The translations under genes were made by a program, and so were the position numbers. Shown here in pieces: positions 26,268-34,828 of a stretch of DNA of 64,000 bases (the stretch's first letter is position 1; every line of letters begins with the position of its first letter). This DNA is from Streptomyces sp. NBC_00425. Lineage in GTDB: Bacteria; Actinomycetota; Actinomycetes; Streptomycetales; Streptomycetaceae. The notes under the pieces were generated by a model. That model ran no database searches. It worked only from the letters and a program-made list of their open reading frames with translations, and had not been told where the DNA came from. The DNA lies in contig NZ_CP107928.1 in assembly GCF_036030735.1 (NCBI RefSeq), positions 9,238,001 to 9,302,000 of the forward strand, read 5' to 3'.

Positions 26268-27317
26268 TCAGTAGTGCACCCGGCGGTTGTCCTCGGTGAC
26301 CCGGTAGCGCACGTTCCACAGACTGCGGCGCACATAGGTCCGCTGCAGCCAGCGGTCCCTGCCGTCGTAGCGGGCGGTGAACGTGGACCGCGCGTGCACG
26401 CCCTTGCGGTTGTTGATGAGCAGGGCCTGGCCGGGACGCAGCCGGACACTGTGCGCGACCTCGCCGCACACCGTCTGCAGGGTGTCCATCGCCGTGCGGG
26501 CGCCGCTGGTCAGCGGGTGCACCCCGTTGGCGGAGATCGCGATCTCGGGATAGTCGGTGTGACCGCTGATCAGCGGCACCGGCTCCGACAGCACGTCCAG
26601 GCCGCCGGCGACGTCGCGGACGTAGCTGCCGGGGGCGTTGAGCCGGAAAACCGGACTGCGCAGTGTGTCCAGAACGCCGGGCGGGAGCGCGGCCGACACG
26701 TCGCGGGCGTCGGCGTAGTAGGTGCCGGCGATGCCCTCGTGGTCGGCCCGCAGGCAGGACAGCACCAGGAAGTCGGGGTTGGCGACGTCGTAGCGGCCGA
26801 TCACGTCGTGCATGATGTCGCTGTGGAAGTTGAGGAAGACTTCCGACCCCTGGTTCGTCTGGGTCCGTGAGCCTCCCGCGACGGGGATGACGTCGTGGAT
26901 CAGCTGCCCCGCCTTCTCCGTCAGCACCCCCATCGGCTCCCCGAGCAGACCGCTCAGCCCGAGCAGCACCCCCTCGGCGACGAACGACCGCTTCTCGGCG
27001 CTCGGGCCGCCGTCGGACGGCGTGTCCGGCATCACCGGGTCCACCGGCAGGTTGCTGACGAGGCTGACCCCCGGCGTGTCGATGTGGCGGCCGAAGTCCA
27101 GTACCTGTTGCAGCAGTTCGGTCGGCAGCGTAGCGAAGATCTGCAGCAGCCGGGCGGACGAACGGTCGATGTCGATGTTCGGATCCGGCAGGCCGCGCAG
27201 CTGTTCGCCGAGCGCGTCACGCACCGCGTCGGGCAGGGCGATCTCACTGAAGGTCGGCGTGGCGAGGCCGGCCGGGGTGGGCACACCGTGGTCGGTGGTG
27301 GCGGTCATGGGGTTCAC
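26268..27317 (-). CDS. Second Fe(II)/2-oxoglutarate oxygenase (amino acid hydroxylase-like), 349 aa
   Basis: The iron motif is in FLNFHSDIMHDV (His-x-Asp). The distal ligand and 2-oxoglutarate Arg are in LINNRKGVHARSTFTARYDG, the pattern of asparagine/arginine hydroxylases and clavaminate synthase relatives. It differs from the first oxygenase in sequence and lies on another operon. The GTG at 27317 overlaps the aspartokinase-like stop (GTGA); an ATG three codons later is an alternative. As the last gene of the methylaspartate operon it may hydroxylate the methylaspartate-derived amino acid. Confidence 0.9.
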   Translation of the reverse strand: MNPMTATTDHGVPTPAGLATPTFSEIALPDAVRDALGEQLRGLPDPNIDIDRSSARLLQIFATLPTELLQQVLDFGRHIDTPGVSLVSNLPVDPVMPDTPSDGGPSAEKRSFVAEGVLLGLSGLLGEPMGVLTEKAGQLIHDVIPVAGGSRTQTNQGSEVFLNFHSDIMHDVIGRYDVANPDFLVLSCLRADHEGIAGTYYADARDVSAALPPGVLDTLRSPVFRLNAPGSYVRDVAGGLDVLSEPVPLISGHTDYPEIAISANGVHPLTSGARTAMDTLQTVCGEVAHSVRLRPGQALLINNRKGVHARSTFTARYDGRDRWLQRTYVRRSLWNVRYRVTEDNRRVHY

Positions 27318-28453
27318 ACTCCCTGCAGTTCGAGCAGTGGCGCGTTCGGATCGGTGCCCGCGCCGGGACGGTTCACGTGGTCGTGCAGACGCTGCGTCAG
27401 ATGCAGCGCGTCCTCCTCGTCGGCCGCCAGCTGGGTCACCACCTGGCTGCCCCGCACCGCTGTCACCGGCACCCCCGCGTACTCGCCGGGCGTGAGCCCG
27501 TTGCGCCGCTGGAACTCCGGAAGGTCCACGAATCCCCCGGTGACCGCGACCAGCGGCCCCGCGGTCAGACGTACGACATCGATGTTGGCGCCGTGGAAAG
27601 CCGTGTACGCGCGGTCGGCGAGCTCCTCCGTCTCATAACGCAGAGCCGCCGAACGCTGGTTGAGCACCACCGCCGCCACCGAGGAACCCGCGCTGCCGAT
27701 GACCGAACCCGCCGGGAACGGCGGCCTGTTGTAACGGCAGACGATCTCGATCCGGTTGCGTTGCGCCAACCGCACCGCCCGCCGGTGCAGCACCTTCGCG
27801 CCGTACAACGACATCAGCGCCGCCGTGTTGTACGAGACCTCGCCCAGCAGCCGCGATCCGGTGATCAGATGCGGGTCGGAACTGTAGATGCCGTCCACGT
27901 CCGAGTGGATCTCGCAGCGCGGGGAACCGACCGCCGCCGCGACGGCCACCGCCGACAGGTCCGAACTGTTCTTGCCGAGCCAGGTCGGCCGGCCCTCCTT
28001 GTCGGCGGCCTGGCCGCCCGGCACCACCACCACGTCGTGCTCACGCACGGCCGAGCGCAGCGGCTCCGGATCGGTGTGCTCCAGGCGGGCCCACATGAAC
28101 GACGAGTCGGTGGTGAGCCCCAACTGGTGCCCCGCCAGCACCGTGGACGTACGACCCTCCCGGTGCAGGGCCGTCGCCAGCAACTGCGCGCCCACCGTGT
28201 CGGCCAGGGTCAGCAGACCCGCGACGGTCTCGTCCTCGGGATGCGGGTTCACCTTGCTCAGACGGTCCCGGAACTGCTCGGTCTCACCCGGCTGACCGCT
28301 CACCACGACCACCAGGCGGGTGTTCTCCTCCTCGACCCGCCGGGACAGCGCCTCGGCGAGTTGCCCGTACGCCGCCAGGGTCCGGAAACTGGAACCCCCG
28401 AACTTCACCACCGCCGGCGGCCGCTGCGAGGGGTCCAGCGACGGTCGCGTCAC
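27314..28453 (-). CDS. Aspartokinase-like amino acid kinase, 379 aa
   Basis: Aspartokinases phosphorylate the side-chain carboxylate of aspartate. Here the N-terminal AVVKFGGSSFRTL and EIHSDVDGIYSSDPHL are clear, but the usual TLGRGGSD is TWLGKNSSDLSA, and the C-terminal ACT part is short and divergent. That pattern suggests a changed substrate or loss of lysine/threonine feedback. Its GTG overlaps the stop of aspartate-semialdehyde dehydrogenase, and glutamate mutase lies in the same operon, so 3-methylaspartate is a likely substrate. A feedback-insensitive or resistant version of the primary enzyme is the alternative. Confidence 0.87.
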   Translation of the reverse strand: MTRPSLDPSQRPPAVVKFGGSSFRTLAAYGQLAEALSRRVEEENTRLVVVVSGQPGETEQFRDRLSKVNPHPEDETVAGLLTLADTVGAQLLATALHREGRTSTVLAGHQLGLTTDSSFMWARLEHTDPEPLRSAVREHDVVVVPGGQAADKEGRPTWLGKNSSDLSAVAVAAAVGSPRCEIHSDVDGIYSSDPHLITGSRLLGEVSYNTAALMSLYGAKVLHRRAVRLAQRNRIEIVCRYNRPPFPAGSVIGSAGSSVAAVVLNQRSAALRYETEELADRAYTAFHGANIDVVRLTAGPLVAVTGGFVDLPEFQRRNGLTPGEYAGVPVTAVRGSQVVTQLAADEEDALHLTQRLHDHVNRPGAGTDPNAPLLELQGV

Positions 28454-29493
28454 AGGGTCCCCCGGGCTATGAGCTCCTCGGCGATCTGGACAGCGTTCAG
28501 CGCCGCGCCGATGGTGAGGTTGTCGGCGACCAGCCACAGCCAGAAGGCGCGCGGGTTGTTCGGGTTCACCCGGACCCGGCCGACGTGCACCCGGTACGGG
28601 TCGTCGATCGTGGCGGGAGTGGGGAACTCGTGCGTCGAGCGGCGGTCGTGCACCGTCACCTCGGGCAGCGCGGCGAGCAACTCCACCAGCTCGGCCCGGT
28701 CGACGACACCTTGCGTCTCGATCCACACGGCCTCCGAGTGGCCGTTGACGACCGGCACCCGCACACACGTGGTGGTCACGTCCAGATGAGGCAGACCGAG
28801 GATCTTGCGGGACTCCTGGAGCATCTTCTGCTCCTCCAGCGTGAAGCCGGACTCCAGGAAACGGTCGATCTTGGGAATGACGTTGAAGGCGAGCGACGGC
28901 GAGAACTCCTTGCCGGGATACACCTCTTCGGGATGGTCCAGCGTCGCACGGCTGGCTTCCCTCAGCTCCTCGACACCGGGATGCCCGAGACCCGAAGCCG
29001 CCTGGTAGGTGCTGACCACGGCCTGGCGCACGCCGTAGCGCTGCTCGACGCCGTCCAGCAGCCGCACCAGCGGAATCGTCGAGCAGTTCGGATTGGCGAT
29101 CACGCCGGACTTCGGACGGGCGTCCAGCACATGGGCGTTGACCTGAGGCACCACCAGCGGGGTGTCCGGGTCCATGCGGAACGCGATCGTGTTGTCGATG
29201 ACGACGGCGCCGGCCGCGGTGGCCTTGGGCACCCAACTCTCACTGGCCTCGGTGCCGGCAGAGAAGAAGGCCAGGTCTACGCCGGCGAAGTCGAACTCCT
29301 CCACCGCGTGCACCGGGTAGGCCACGCCGTCCACGCTCAACTCCGTGCCGGCCGAGCGCGCCGACGCCACCAGTCGGATGTCGCGGTAGCGCAGACCCCG
29401 CTGTTCGATCAGCTCGATCAGGGTGTTGCCCACGGCGCCGGTGGCGCCGACGATCGCGATCCGCGGGGCGGCGGGGTCGGTCACGAGGGTCAT
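28450..29493 (-). CDS. Aspartate-semialdehyde dehydrogenase-like, 347 aa
   Basis: It reduces an aspartyl-4-phosphate to the semialdehyde with NADPH. The nucleotide fold is IAIVGATGAVGNTLIELIE, the catalytic Cys is in IANPNCSTIPLVRLL, and the substrate region VVNGHSEAVWIET holds the catalytic His. The length is typical. It overlaps both neighbours by four bases (ATGA with the exporter upstream, GTGA with the kinase downstream). In this operon it would make 3-methylaspartate semialdehyde. Confidence 0.94.
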   Translation of the reverse strand: MTLVTDPAAPRIAIVGATGAVGNTLIELIEQRGLRYRDIRLVASARSAGTELSVDGVAYPVHAVEEFDFAGVDLAFFSAGTEASESWVPKATAAGAVVIDNTIAFRMDPDTPLVVPQVNAHVLDARPKSGVIANPNCSTIPLVRLLDGVEQRYGVRQAVVSTYQAASGLGHPGVEELREASRATLDHPEEVYPGKEFSPSLAFNVIPKIDRFLESGFTLEEQKMLQESRKILGLPHLDVTTTCVRVPVVNGHSEAVWIETQGVVDRAELVELLAALPEVTVHDRRSTHEFPTPATIDDPYRVHVGRVRVNPNNPRAFWLWLVADNLTIGAALNAVQIAEELIARGTL

Positions 29494-30482
29494 CGGGTGC
29501 CTCCGGTCTTGATCTCGGTCTTGGACGCGGCCACCGCACCGGCGGCCGGTGCGGGCTCCGCGGCGGGCGCGACGGGCGCCCGGCGCCCGGCGAAGGACCA
29601 GCCGAGGTTGATGCCCAGGCTCGCCGCCACGATCAGGGGAATGCCCAGGGCCTGCAGCAGACTCACGCTGTGGCCGTACACCGCCCAGTCCATGAGCATC
29701 GCGACCGCCGGGTACACGAACGCCAGGACGGCGATCTTCGGGGTCGGCAGCTTCTGGTACGCGGAGTACATCAGGACGTACATCACGCAGGTGTGGATCA
29801 CCCCGAGGCCCACCAGCCAGCCCCAGTCGCCGCCGAGCCCCTTCATCTCGCTCAGCTGGGTGAACGGCAGCAGCAGGAAGATGCCCAGCACCAGCTGCAC
29901 CAGCGCGACCAGATGCGGCCGCACGCCGGTGACCCGCTTGGTGATGACCGTCGAGATCCCGTAGAACACCGCGGCCAGCAGTGCGTAGCCCAGACCCGTC
30001 AGATAGGCGCTGTCCCCACTGCCGGTCAGATCGGCCGCGGACACCCCCGCCACCAGGATCAGACCGACGAAGGCGACACCGAGCCAGCCGAACTTCGCCG
30101 CCGTGAGCTTGTCCCGGAAGAGCACGGCGCCCAGCAGCATCACGTAGAACGGCTGCGTGTGGTAAACGACGGTCGCCACGGAGATGGACGTGTCCTCGTA
30201 CGACTCGAAGAGGAACGCCCAGTTGAAGACGATGAAGACACCGCCCAGCGCGGCCAGGCCCAGCTTCTTCGGGGTGAAGTTGTGGTTCTTGAAGAAACCG
30301 CGCGCCAGGCAGTAGAGGCCCAGCGTGGCCGTGCCGAACAGGCAGCGGAAGAAGACCACGTTGAACGGCGACGCGCCGGACTCGATGACGAAGACGCCGA
30401 GGGTGCCGGAGAGCACCATGGCGAGGGTCAGCTCGATCGCTCCCTTCGTCTCCGTGTTCGCCGGCCGGGTGTCAGTACTCAT
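29490..30482 (-). CDS. EamA/RhtA-type exporter, 330 aa
   Basis: Ten hydrophobic segments in two repeated halves are evident, with GTLGVFVIESGASPFNVVFFRCLFG at the start and a long Ala/Pro-rich tail after helix 10. EamA transporters commonly export amino acids and metabolites. Its position between the solute-binding-like protein and the semialdehyde dehydrogenase, coupled by overlap, suggests that it exports the amino acid product. The gene has no resistance motif beyond this. Confidence 0.92.
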   Translation of the reverse strand: MSTDTRPANTETKGAIELTLAMVLSGTLGVFVIESGASPFNVVFFRCLFGTATLGLYCLARGFFKNHNFTPKKLGLAALGGVFIVFNWAFLFESYEDTSISVATVVYHTQPFYVMLLGAVLFRDKLTAAKFGWLGVAFVGLILVAGVSAADLTGSGDSAYLTGLGYALLAAVFYGISTVITKRVTGVRPHLVALVQLVLGIFLLLPFTQLSEMKGLGGDWGWLVGLGVIHTCVMYVLMYSAYQKLPTPKIAVLAFVYPAVAMLMDWAVYGHSVSLLQALGIPLIVAASLGINLGWSFAGRRAPVAPAAEPAPAAGAVAASKTEIKTGGTR

Positions 30483-30518
30483 GGTGGGATGCCTTTCCTA
30501 GGGGGAGGGAAGTACGGG

Positions 30519-31457
30519 TCAGTGGAGGGGGACGGCGTACTGCAGACCACCTCGCGTGAACAGTTCGTTGAGTCCTCGCGGCACGTCCAGACCCGTGGCC
30601 GGCCCGAGGTTGCGGTCGTACACGTCCGCGTAGGTGCCGACGGCGGCCAGGACCCGGGCCGCCCAGTCGTGGTCGAGGCCGACGGCCGGTCCGTGGGCGC
30701 CCGCCGCCTCCGCCGCCTGGGCCAGCGCCTTGTCCCGCTCGCCCACCTCGACGACGTGCTGCTCGGCGGAGACCAGCAGCTGCAGCACCCATCGGCACAG
30801 CCGGAACCAGGCCGGATCACCGTCGCGCACGGCGGCCGCCATCGGCTCGCGGGAGATCGCCTCGTCGAGGATCCGGTGCGCCGCCGGGGCGCCGAGCGCG
30901 GCCCGCTCCCCGGCCAGGGCGACCCGGTCCAGGACGTAGGCGGCGCACTCACCGGCCGCGTACGCCGCGAGCGTCTCGGCCGGCGTCGCATGGGCGACCG
31001 GCTCGACGGACAGGCCCCGACCGCCGTACCAGGCCGCAAGGTTGGCCGCGCTGGTCGTACCCGCCTGCACGGCCACCCGCCGCCCCGCCAGCTGCTCGGG
31101 CCGGGTCACGCCGCTGTCGGCGGGGACGAGGAAACCCTCGCCGTCGTAGCAGGTGACGCCGGTGAACAGCACGGGCAGGGACGCCTCGCGGCCCAGCGTC
31201 CAGCTCACGTTGGCGACGGTCAGCTCCGCATCGCCCCCGACCAGCCGCGTGAGCCGGTCCGCCGGGTCCGAGGGAACCCACTCGACCGCCTCACCGTCGC
31301 CCAGGGCGGCGGCGGCCACGGCCCGGGCGACGTCGGTGTCCAGCCCACGCCAGCGGCCGTCGTCACCGCGCAGCGACAACCCACGGATACCGCGGCTCAC
31401 CACGGCGCGCAGGGCCCCGTGCTGCCGCACCGCGTCGAGAGTGGGAGTGATGGTCAC
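30519..31457 (-). CDS. Leaderless periplasmic-binding-like protein, 312 aa
   Basis: The two-lobed amino acid binding fold is seen in GALRAVVSRGIRGLS, GLDTDVARAVAAAALGD, LTRLVGGDAELTVANVSWT, LAGRRVAVQAGTTSAANL and ECAAYVLDRVALAGE. In binding proteins this would follow a signal peptide; here the GTG start (good AGGAG site) opens directly on the domain, and no hydrophobic leader or lipobox exists. No ABC permease or ATPase is nearby. A cytosolic enzyme with this fold, such as a dehydratase of the cyclohexadienyl dehydratase type, is a reasonable reading. A ligand sensor is the alternative. Confidence 0.83.
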   Translation of the reverse strand: MTITPTLDAVRQHGALRAVVSRGIRGLSLRGDDGRWRGLDTDVARAVAAAALGDGEAVEWVPSDPADRLTRLVGGDAELTVANVSWTLGREASLPVLFTGVTCYDGEGFLVPADSGVTRPEQLAGRRVAVQAGTTSAANLAAWYGGRGLSVEPVAHATPAETLAAYAAGECAAYVLDRVALAGERAALGAPAAHRILDEAISREPMAAAVRDGDPAWFRLCRWVLQLLVSAEQHVVEVGERDKALAQAAEAAGAHGPAVGLDHDWAARVLAAVGTYADVYDRNLGPATGLDVPRGLNELFTRGGLQYAVPLH

Positions 31458-31588
31458 AGGACGCTCCTCGGTCGAGAACGGGCACGGCGGACGAGACTGT
31501 CGAGGGCACGGATGCGCGGACCGCGGACACGGCGCGGAGCCGGAGCGGGCAGCCGGGCGCGCAGGGCGTCATCGGGTCGGGGCGTCAC
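31454..31588 (-). CDS. Coupled 44-aa Arg-rich ORF
   Basis: GTG start with AAGGAG six bases upstream. The start overlaps the stop of the mutase large subunit (GTGA), and its own stop overlaps the start of the binding-like protein (GTGA). Both overlaps and the ribosome site argue that it is translated. The product begins MTPRPDDALRARLPAPAPRR and is about one third Arg/Pro. It contains no domain I recognise. It could be a small protein that binds one of the enzymes, or simply a ribosome relay between two genes. Confidence 0.6.
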   Translation of the reverse strand: MTPRPDDALRARLPAPAPRRVRGPRIRALDSLVRRARSRPRSVL

Positions 31589-32931
31589 GGCAGGCTCCTT
31601 CGCCTCTGGGGCGCCGCGTACTGCAGCCCGCGCAGATGACCCTGTGTCATCTGCTCCCGGTCGAAGCGCCGCTCGTTGAACCCGAGCATCGTCAGCAGGC
31701 CCCGCGCACTGACCGGCCGCCTGGAGGCGCCGCGTTCGACCCGCAGCGGCATCCGTCCCGGCTCCGCCCACTGCAGCATGCCCGCCGGATCGACGTAGGC
31801 CCGGGACTTGTTGGCGTTGTCCTGGTGGAGGCAGTACGGCACGTCCAGGTGACCGCGGCCGAAGGCCCGCACCAACGCCTCGCCGACCGTCGGCGCCATC
31901 TCCAGTGTGCTGTCCACCAGCAGCCGCGCCTCCTCGTAGATCCCCGAGTCGGTCGCCACGGCCCCCGGCGCACGCTCCGCCTCGTCCCGCGCGATGGAAG
32001 CCGCGAACTCCAGCGCGTCCACGTTCTCGGTGATCGTCGGGATGCGGTGCGCCTCGGCCGGCGTCTTCACGATCAGCCGCTCGCTGCCGGTGCGCACGGC
32101 GAGCCGCACACTCTCCTCGAGGATCCGGTACGAACCCACCGACGTGCGGGGGAAGACCCCCATGAAGGTGTAGAGCACGACATGCCAGTCGGCCCGCGCC
32201 AGCCGTTCGCCGGCCAGCCGGCGCAGCGCGGCGATCGCCTCCATGTCCTGCCCCGGATGCGTCTGCTGCGCATAACTCAACGAGATGTCGCTCAGGCCGT
32301 GCTCCCGGAAGAACAACGCCTCCAGCACACTGAGCGCCACCAGCAGGCTCGGAGGGCACAACTGCCCCAGCATGCAGCCGCCGAAGCTCTCCAGATGCAT
32401 CGGATCGGGCTGCGCCGCTATCAGTTCGCAGCATTGCGCCCAGGCCTTGACCGCCTCACTGATCGGCGCCCGGCTGTACGGCAGGCAGTACGACACCGGC
32501 CCGCCCTCGGTGGCGTCCACGCCGGCCTCGACCATCGCCCGGAACAGCGGGTACGGCAACGCCGAACCGTGGCGCACCTGAACCGGGAAGTCCGGCCCCG
32601 ACACCGAACCCAGTAACTCCCGGGTGGCTTCCGGGCCATGGGCGACCAACGGGAACCCGTTCAGCTCGGCTCCCGTGCGCAGCGCCTGACGGGCGGAGTC
32701 GTGGTCGTTGACCCGGGTGTAGCTGTCCAGGGTGATCGTGCCGATGGCCGTCGCGTGGGCGCCCCTGACGCCCATCAGCCCTTCGCGCATGGTGGCCAGG
32801 TCCGCGAACCCCATACGAGGCTGCACCACCAGCCGGCCGCGGGCATGCGCCCCTCGGACGTGACGCGAGAAGCGTCCTCGCGGAGGGATCTGGGGCACAT
32901 ACCGCTCGGGAATCCTCGCGAGACTGCTCAT
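31585..32931 (-). CDS. glmE: Methylaspartate (glutamate) mutase large subunit, 448 aa
   Basis: The TIM-barrel subunit of adenosylcobalamin-dependent glutamate mutase, which rearranges L-glutamate to (2S,3S)-3-methylaspartate. Characteristic stretches are RLVVQPRMGFADLATMREGL, EGGPVSYCLPYSRAPISEAV, ESFGGCMLGQLCPPSLLVA and SLSYAQQTHPGQDMEAIAAL. The ATG overlaps the stop of the small subunit (ATGA). The symbol follows the family name used for the E chain. The length is slightly short of the clostridial enzyme but complete for actinobacterial members. Confidence 0.93.
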   Translation of the reverse strand: MSSLARIPERYVPQIPPRGRFSRHVRGAHARGRLVVQPRMGFADLATMREGLMGVRGAHATAIGTITLDSYTRVNDHDSARQALRTGAELNGFPLVAHGPEATRELLGSVSGPDFPVQVRHGSALPYPLFRAMVEAGVDATEGGPVSYCLPYSRAPISEAVKAWAQCCELIAAQPDPMHLESFGGCMLGQLCPPSLLVALSVLEALFFREHGLSDISLSYAQQTHPGQDMEAIAALRRLAGERLARADWHVVLYTFMGVFPRTSVGSYRILEESVRLAVRTGSERLIVKTPAEAHRIPTITENVDALEFAASIARDEAERAPGAVATDSGIYEEARLLVDSTLEMAPTVGEALVRAFGRGHLDVPYCLHQDNANKSRAYVDPAGMLQWAEPGRMPLRVERGASRRPVSARGLLTMLGFNERRFDREQMTQGHLRGLQYAAPQRRRSLP

Positions 32932-33395
32932 GCGGCTGCCCTCGCGGGCTCCAGAGCGGGGCGCTCGGCACTGTCGAGTGATCCCAGGAAGTCCTGGAAG
33001 GCGTCGATCCCGCCGTCCGCCTCGAACACCGCGTCGAAGCCGCTGAGCGCCAACTCCTCGGCGAAGACGATGTTCTCCGCGCCCCGGACGCCGAGCTTCC
33101 CCCCGATCACCACACGCAGGTCCACCAGGTCCGGCTCGCTGCGGATACGGCGGATGAGCCGGAGGCCGTCGAGATGGCCGTGTCCGTTGACCGTGCTGAT
33201 GACGAGCGCGTCCGGCCGCGACCTGCGGCACTCCTCGATGATGAGGTCGTCGGGCACGCACGCGCCGAGATTGGTGACCTGCGCGCCCTGCTCCTCCAGC
33301 AGCAGCTGAAGGAAAACGAGATTCCACATATGGGCATCGGACGAAACGCTCGACACGACAAACCGTTTAGCCGGGAGCATGACCTGTGGGGACAT
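32928..33395 (-). CDS. glmS: Methylaspartate (glutamate) mutase small subunit, B12-binding, 155 aa
   Basis: It binds the cobalamin cofactor base-off through the His of SDAHMWNLVF. The family motif is DxHxxG; here the last Gly is Asn. The remaining B12 contacts (ALVISTVNGHGHLDGL and VVIGGKLGVRG) are present. AAGGAGAG precedes the ATG. It opens the operon that runs to the second oxygenase, so formation of 3-methylaspartate is the first committed step encoded. The 190 bases upstream contain the inverted arms TTATCGA/TCGATAA and separate it from a LysR gene. Confidence 0.93.
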   Translation of the reverse strand: MSPQVMLPAKRFVVSSVSSDAHMWNLVFLQLLLEEQGAQVTNLGACVPDDLIIEECRRSRPDALVISTVNGHGHLDGLRLIRRIRSEPDLVDLRVVIGGKLGVRGAENIVFAEELALSGFDAVFEADGGIDAFQDFLGSLDSAERPALEPARAAA

Positions 33396-33587
33396 AGGAA
33401 CTCTCCTTGCCGTATTACTGGGACTGCACAACATTCTTCAGGCGGCCCGAGAAGGAAGTCCAGAAATCCCATTCGGCTCTGCAGATGACCTTTATCGACT
33501 TCATCGATCGATAAAACCGATACGTTCATACGCACCATGCGGGCCGCTCATGAATTCCAGGCACTCCACCGTTTCCCGCGGATTCCG

Positions 33588-34487
33588 TCAGGACTCCTGG
33601 TACTCCCGGCTCAGGAAGTCGATGACCTGCTCCACGAACACCCGGCGCTCCCGCGACAGCTGCGCCCCCTTGCGCCAGGCCAGCTGGGTGAACAGCTCGA
33701 AGGGCGGCTCCCACGCCAGCGGCACCAGCGTCCCTGCCGAAAGCTCCTGACCGACAGTCATCCGCGGCAGCAGACTGATCCCGAGGCCGGCGCCGACACC
33801 GCGCTTGATGGCCTCGATGTTGCCGAACTCCAGGAAGGGCACCGGCTCGCCCGTGCCTTCGTTGAGTTCCGCCTCCAGCAGCTCCCGGTAGGCGCACCCC
33901 GCCTCCGGGGCCAGTACCGACTCCTGACGCAGTTCGTCGGTCTCCACCTTCGACGCTCCCGCGAGGCGATGCCCCGGCGCCGCCACCACGACGAGCGGCT
34001 CCACGCCGAGCACCTCGCTGTGCACCCCGGAGTGCTGCGTCTCGGCCTCCATCAGGAAGCCCGCGTCGAACAGTCCCTGTCGCAACGAGTGCAGCGTCTC
34101 CGCGCACAGGCTCGGTCGCAGCGCGATCTGCAGCCGGGGGTAGCGGTGGTGGAAGTACTCCAGCACCGGCGGCATCCGGTAGGAGGTGATGCTCTCCATC
34201 GTGCCGATGGTCAGCACACCCTCGGGCTGTGCGTCGGGGGACGCGGCGCCGCGTGCCTCGTCCGCCAGGGCCAGCATCTGTCCCGCGTAGGGCAGCAGCC
34301 GCGTCCCGGCCGGGGTCAGCTTCACCTTGCCCCCGAACCGCTCGAACAGCTCGCCCCCCAGGGACACTTCGAGGCTCTGGATCTGTGCGGTCACCGAGGA
34401 CTGTGCGTAGTTCAGCTCGGCCGCGGCCCGGGTGAAGCTCCCCAGCGCGGCCACGCGGTGAAAGGTTCGGAGTTGCCGGATGTCCAT
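33588..34487 (-). CDS. LysR-type regulator, 299 aa
   Basis: Helix-turn-helix IRQLRTFHRVAALGSFTRAAAELNYAQSSVTAQIQSLE, then effector domain (GVLTIGTMESITSYRMPPVL, GVGAGLGISLLPRM). It is read toward the mutase operon and lies immediately upstream on the same strand, so it is probably the operon's activator. The start ATG at 34487 has GGAGAG upstream. It marks the likely end of the cluster. Confidence 0.92.
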   Translation of the reverse strand: MDIRQLRTFHRVAALGSFTRAAAELNYAQSSVTAQIQSLEVSLGGELFERFGGKVKLTPAGTRLLPYAGQMLALADEARGAASPDAQPEGVLTIGTMESITSYRMPPVLEYFHHRYPRLQIALRPSLCAETLHSLRQGLFDAGFLMEAETQHSGVHSEVLGVEPLVVVAAPGHRLAGASKVETDELRQESVLAPEAGCAYRELLEAELNEGTGEPVPFLEFGNIEAIKRGVGAGLGISLLPRMTVGQELSAGTLVPLAWEPPFELFTQLAWRKGAQLSRERRVFVEQVIDFLSREYQES

Positions 34488-34828
34488 TTTGGTCTCTCCC
34501 GGAGGGACTCGACGGAGACGACCCGCAGTGGTCGACACCCTTGAGCCTGCCGACCGGCCCCCTCCCCTTGGAAGGACCTCCACCTGGCACACAGTGCCCA
34601 CGACATCAATGTGCCGGACCCCTGCTCCGGGTGGTGCAGACGACCACGGCGCGGGGGAGGGGCCACGGCCGCAGGCCGGTCCTCCGGGCGCCGGCCCCTG
34701 CCGTTCCTGCGCTCGCCTGCATCGTTCACCCGTATATGCAGTCCGCACGTGGCGAGCCCGCGGAAACAGCCGACCCGATCGCGGAGGAGGGCGCCCGGTC
34801 GCGCGAAGGGCGGCACGCCGTCGCTGCG
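34488..34828. other. Intergenic region without a supported gene
   Basis: Upstream of the LysR gene and downstream of the CGNR gene. Open frames here are shadows with Arg/Pro/Ala composition. It should carry the LysR promoter. No clear operator was found. Confidence 0.4.
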
